Both the position numbers and the translations under genes were made by a program. Below, piece by piece: positions 57,301-63,300 of a DNA stretch of 64,000 nt (position 1 is the stretch's first letter; each line of letters starts with the position of its first letter). Source of the DNA: Arion vulgaris (lineage: Eukaryota; Mollusca; Gastropoda; Stylommatophora; Arionidae); the NCBI GenBank assembly GCA_020796225.1, contig CM036759.1, forward strand, positions 25,342,313 to 25,406,312, read 5' to 3'. The notes beneath the pieces were generated by a model. It was not told where the DNA came from and did no database searches. It saw nothing but the letters and a program-made list of their open reading frames with translations.

Positions 57301-60300
57301 TAAGAATCCCAAGTAGGCACATTAGCTATCTGTTGTTTTGGGAAACATTTTGTCCCAAGAAAAAATATAAACAAATTAACATTCACTCAAAGTTCAGGAT
57401 CAAGAACCTTAGCACAGTGGAACTTCTACTCCTAGCGCATAATTTAGACACATTAATCAACTGGAATGTTTGATTTGCAAGAACATGAATAAGTTTGGTT
57501 TGATAGGTCAAACGATAGACCACTTAGGAACAGCACGTTTTCAGCCAACCTCCGTTAGTCGCACGACATGCGTGGCAGGTAACAGGGTTCATTCTTTAAC
57601 CGAAATATAGAGGTCCTGCCTGAACCACGGTGAGACAGTGGAAGCCTGAGACAATGCACAGTTCAACTGCATTTGGAGCAAAATCAGACCAAAAAGAACT
57701 GGAGGAGATACTGCAGAAAACTAGGAATAAAGAGCTGATGATGAGTTATTACCTATCATGTCAACCTTGATCAAAGGAAAACATAAATGTATTACCAGAA
57801 GCACAGATATGAAAACAAGTTTTTACTTTTTTAACTAGGTCGGGATCAACATGGCCTATTTCTAAATTACTTGGTGCTGGTGCAAGTGTGATGAGATGAA
57901 ACATAGACACAACAAAAATTATAACTCACATTAAATATTATTTAAATTTGTAACAATTAAACACATAAACAAATACATTCTATGTTAAGTATTTCACACA
58001 TTAACTACCATATGTCGCAGTTTGCATCAGTTTCTCTGTTCTGTTTGGCAATGTGTCACAGACTCTATCATGATTTGTTTCATTGTCAAATTAGTTCCAA
58101 ATTCATATTAACGCATTCTAATCGTTACCGGTTCTTAATTTATCCTTTCCCATTCTGTTTAAGTTTCAGTTAGGAATATCTTCATTGCACTCCTGACACG
58201 TCCATAGGTGCTCTGATCTCTATCGCAATATCTCCGACAGTGCCCTGCAACTAACCATACCAGTTCGATGTTGATTGATGAGACTACTCATATACCTGTT
58301 GTACTTGTCTTTCCTGGCCACTCCAATCTTCAATCCAAACTCTTGCAATCTAGTCTAGCAGCTGATGTGAATTGGTTTAAATGAAAGTCCTCTTTGTGGC
58401 CACACTCTATGAGGGCATTCAGAATGTCTGCTCTATCCATTGGCTGTTCCCCTGATATGGTGGCAGAGCCAGCCAGCCTGTCTGATCACTCATTGTCATT
58501 GGCACCCATGTGCCCTAGAACTTTCACATCTTGTTAGCTTGTACATTCATTTATCTACAAAATAACATGTCACTCAAGAAACATTATTACAAAAATAATA
58601 AAACTACATCTTAATTTATGCATACATCTGAAGAGGGAAATTAAAAGGGAACAAAAATGAATTTGGCAAATTTTTGAATGTGGTAGTTAATGTGTGAACT
58701 TATTTGAAAATGAAAATTGTGGCATATCCTTTACAGAACTTCGCATCAACCACAGTAAATGTGTCATCGATTTTCTAGGTACCACTTATACGTTCAGTAG
58801 TTTGCCATTGTTTTCTGAACAGTGAGATCTATTTTTACCGTTATTTTTCACTGGAATGATTTGCCTCCAAACTGCCGCCACGGAGATTGAACTAGGTACG
58901 CTTGAGTTATGATCGAGCTCACTACTGCTTAAGCTAAAGACACCCACTGTAATATAACAGTCTGCCTAATGATATTTTCTCATACTGTGTGCAGTATTCA
59001 TAGAAAAATACCTGTATAACCTATCCTAATTACAGCTTACCATATCCTGAGTAGTATTCAAAGAAAAACATCTGTCTAACCTCCTTCCTTTAGGACCTGG
59101 AATGTCAAGCTGAGTCACCTTGAAACAGAAAAATTGTCATTGAATTTAATGTCTACAAGAAGGATTAGGTATGCTCACAAAATTGAAAGCAACAACAAGA
59201 AACATCTCGGCCTAAAACATTGCATATTCTATAGTTAAGGTAGATTATTCTTCTTTATAAGGTCATTGGTCGTGCCAGATATTAAGACCTTTTGTCAAGA
59301 CAAAGTCCAGTGTCTTCTCCAGGTTCAAGTGACAGCTCCATAATTTGTGCATTAGTTCTGCACTGTTTGGTACAGGTTTTACATATAATTTTATTGAACC
59401 CCCAAGCAGTACTGAAATATTTAGTTGGAGATCTGTGGTGTCTACTTCTGCATCACTTGGTCCGGTCTACATATATTATTATTGAACTCAAAGCAACTGA
59501 AATATATGGTCATATATCTGCAGAGATATTTATTTTTTGTTACCCTTCACCCCTAGGGAGGCATAGGTCCACAACCAAGGTTTTCCAAGCCCTCCTATCC
59601 GAGACCATCTTTTCAGATCTCTCCCCATTTTCTGGAATCCTATTTTCAACTCCCAATTCCAGGTGTTCCTGGGTATTCCCTTAGCTCTAATACCCTAGAG
59701 GTTCGATAGGAAGGCCTGGCTCATGGTGCTATCAGGTCTCCTCAGTATGTGTCCTATCCATCGTCATTTTCTGCCCTTTATCTCTAGTTTCACCTGCCAT
59801 TGTCCTGCTCTATCCAAAAGTTCTTTGTTTGTAATCTGGTCATACCATCGTAGGAATATTCATTGGTTGAATTATATTTGAACTACATAGACTTGAACAA
59901 GGAACCTGTAGTGTATCATTCTGTAGGACTATTCATTGGTTGAATTACATTTTAACTCCATAGAGCCAAACTGAGAATTTGCAGTGTCCCAGTGTCCAAA
60001 TCTGAGTTAGACCATAATTATTTCTTGATGGCAGCTGGTGGAATGAGTTACCTGGCTTCTGCAAGATCTTTAACTACATAAAGCTATGGTGGTCACCCTA
60101 GCGTGAAGGTTAAGGGGGATTCGGTGGTATGGGGATCATGAAGCTATTTTCGTTGTTTTCACATTAATGTAAAATTTGTATAACCATTTTGAAAGATTAT
60201 GACTAAGAATAGTAGAAAAAATTAGTCAAAAAAATGTCAAGCGTTGCCATGGAAAAATACAAATGGCCACAAAACAAAATTTCAAATCAGTAAGGCTCTG

Positions 60301-63300
60301 AATCTAATTAATGTAAATGAATTCTGTTTTCACTCTAAGGTGTGCAATTGTAATATCTAAAATATTACACATCATTTTTAGGATATATTAAATATTTAAT
60401 TTTTATAAATTTTTGGTAAAAATTCCTCAAAATTCATTCAAAAAAGCTGTTTTTGGGGTGTGTTTACCAAAATTCATATAAAATGTAATATTTAATATAT
60501 CCTAAAAATCATGTGTAATTTTTAGATATTACAATTGCTCACCTTAAAGTGAAAACAGAATTCATTTATATTCATTAACTTCAAAGCCTTAGGATTTGAA
60601 ATTTTGTATTTGGTGGCCATTTTTATTGTTTCCATGGCAAGCGTGACATTTTTTTTTACTAATTTTTTTCTACTATTCTAAGTCATAATCTTTCATAATT
60701 GTTATACAAATTGTACATTAATACCAAAGCAACGAAAAAGTTTCAAGACCAGAATCCCCCCTTAATTGCTGTCACTCAGCGCCACAGTTTCTGAGTTTGT
60801 TTCCACCTATAGATAGATAAAAAATATCAGAAAAGTTACACTGAACCCCGTTTAAGAAGAATCCTGATCACAAATATTAACTGGTCTCAATTTAATCTTT
60901 TTCAAGTCAAACCTTTGGCTCCCAAGAAGAAATTCTGTCAAGATGTTTTGCCACTTCATTTAGTGGAGGTCTCTTTGTAAAATATGCATAGTCCACTCGG
61001 CTGATATGAGAGTAGGATGCAATGAAGAATTGATCTGTTAGGTAAGCTGAGGAAATTAAAACAACCACTTTCAAAGTGAATTTGCTTATCTTTGCTGAAT
61101 GTCTTAACACTTTGAACTGACCAGTAAGTTTTATTAAAGTTTCAATTTATTTTTATATTTATAGCCACTAACATGTTTAGAAATATCAATTTTGACTCAC
61201 AGCTACCAAATCAACTGAAATCAGATCTGAAAATACTGGATTCACAATATCATGAAAGACGACAAACTTGCAGATAAGAAATAATGATTAGACTGTGAAT
61301 GATTAGCAAAGATCGTGAGCAAGTAAAAATACTTTGGAGAGAACTTGAATTTCTAATCATCAAAAACTAAAAACACCAGATCAAACACAAATTGAATGTG
61401 CAATTCAAGTTCAAGTTCTACAAGGAATTCAACTGCGCCAATATGACAATACTATCAGATGGCAATTATCAGTTTCAATGTCACAAACTGTTCAATTACA
61501 TAAATCCTCACTACATGAGTACAGTAGAGACCATGTGGCATTTGATTGCTTGTTCATCTCTTAGTCTTATGTTGATAGAATTTTTTTTCCCACCCATTAT
61601 CAATTCAGGCATAGTCATGGTGCATAATATAGCATCTTTAACTGATTTTGTTCACAAATGTTTGCTTGCCTTTTCACCCATGTTACTCTCCATCCAGGCG
61701 AGCTTTACTCCGACTTCATAGGTACCTTGTAATTTAGATCCCCAAGTAACCTGCGGCCTTGCAGGTTGGTTGGGGGCAGTCAAAGGCTGATGGAAAGCAA
61801 ACCCAGTAAACGCTGTTTGAAATTGGACACTTCACCGAAGGATAAGAACTAGAGCTCCAAATGGTACTGAACGATGTGACGTAAAACATGTTCTTGGCAA
61901 CGGCTGTTTATATATCACAATAAGAATCATAAAAATGGACAAAAGAATGATCAGAGAGAGAGAGAGAGAGATTCTCAAGTAAAGGATCACGGTCTCCTGT
62001 TGTCCAACCATGTATAGTGTGCACATCAATACATTTTTTTTGGTAGTCCAAGCTGATCTCAAACTCCAGGAATTTCCATGGCATGTGCCATAGTTCAGAA
62101 TGGTATCAACTACACTATCTGTGACATCATCCCAAAGTTTAAGTTTTAAAATAAACCCAAAAAGATGATACAAAATTGACAGCAATATCAATATTAACAA
62201 AACAAGTGAGAAGTAAGAAAATTCTTCTTCTTCTTCTTACACTCCATATCGACCACTTGTCAACCACTCTGTGTGATTTGTATGTGATCTGAGCCTAAGA
62301 TCGATTGTACATTGTGCCAGTCATGCGCCTACAAATAGGCCAGCAAATCCGATTTCTGCGCTGCTTTTATTTACTAGGGTAGCATCCATAGGGCCTACAT
62401 CAGTTGCCTCTTACAACAAGCATTATAGGTTGCAGTGGTACTATTTTTTGTGTCCCTTGTGGGCCCCGGCACCACAAAGGCGATGAAAATTATTAATAGC
62501 CAAACATCACATGAGATGCTGACAATAGCTTTAGTTTCTAGTTTTGTCAGGTCTGTGGTACAATAAAAAATGACTGCATACGTTCTATTTTTGTACAAAC
62601 ATCCCTACCATATGTGGGACATACAGTAACATAGCTTTCACGACGCGCTATGACATATACGTTACAATCATGTCAAGTAAAGAACCTGCTTTTACACCAT
62701 TAGGTATAATGGGAAATACATGGGAGTTAGGCCCATATATTTTCTTTAATTAACGATACAAAATGGGTGATGGGGTCTACGTCACACCCGGCAGTTTTTC
62801 TTCCCAATGTTTTTTTGGTAACCAATTACAGTTGGCTTGATGTGAGAACATTTACAGTCTGAAAACATTCTACTCGGACCGTCGGTACACAATGTGGTCA
62901 ACATCATGTCGGCCACCTTTACTTCCCAGTGCTTTTCCTGGTACCCAAATGAGGTTGGGTCAGCCTGAGAGCCATTACTGCCTGAAAAATATTCCGCGCC
63001 CACTATGGAATTGAACCCGGAGCACACGCCTAAGAAGCGAGTTCACTAACAACTATGCTAATGCAGCTCTCAATTTCACTAACCACTACACTATAGCTGG
63101 CCTCATGTTACTGCAGACAGTACAATTTCTTTGAATCTTAGCAACTATTTCATGATCGGTAAGGTAGAGACTTCATAAGAATGAACGTAACTAAATATAA
63201 CACAGTGACAATGAGAATAAAGACATACCATCACAAATAGTCTCACTGCTGAGTTTTCCTACCAGGGACTTGTCAATATATATTCTGTCTATATCACCAC

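Noticed and set aside
57134..57322. Functional alternative WDPCP exon
   Set aside because: It lies in the noisy duplicate; the frame and core residues are lost.
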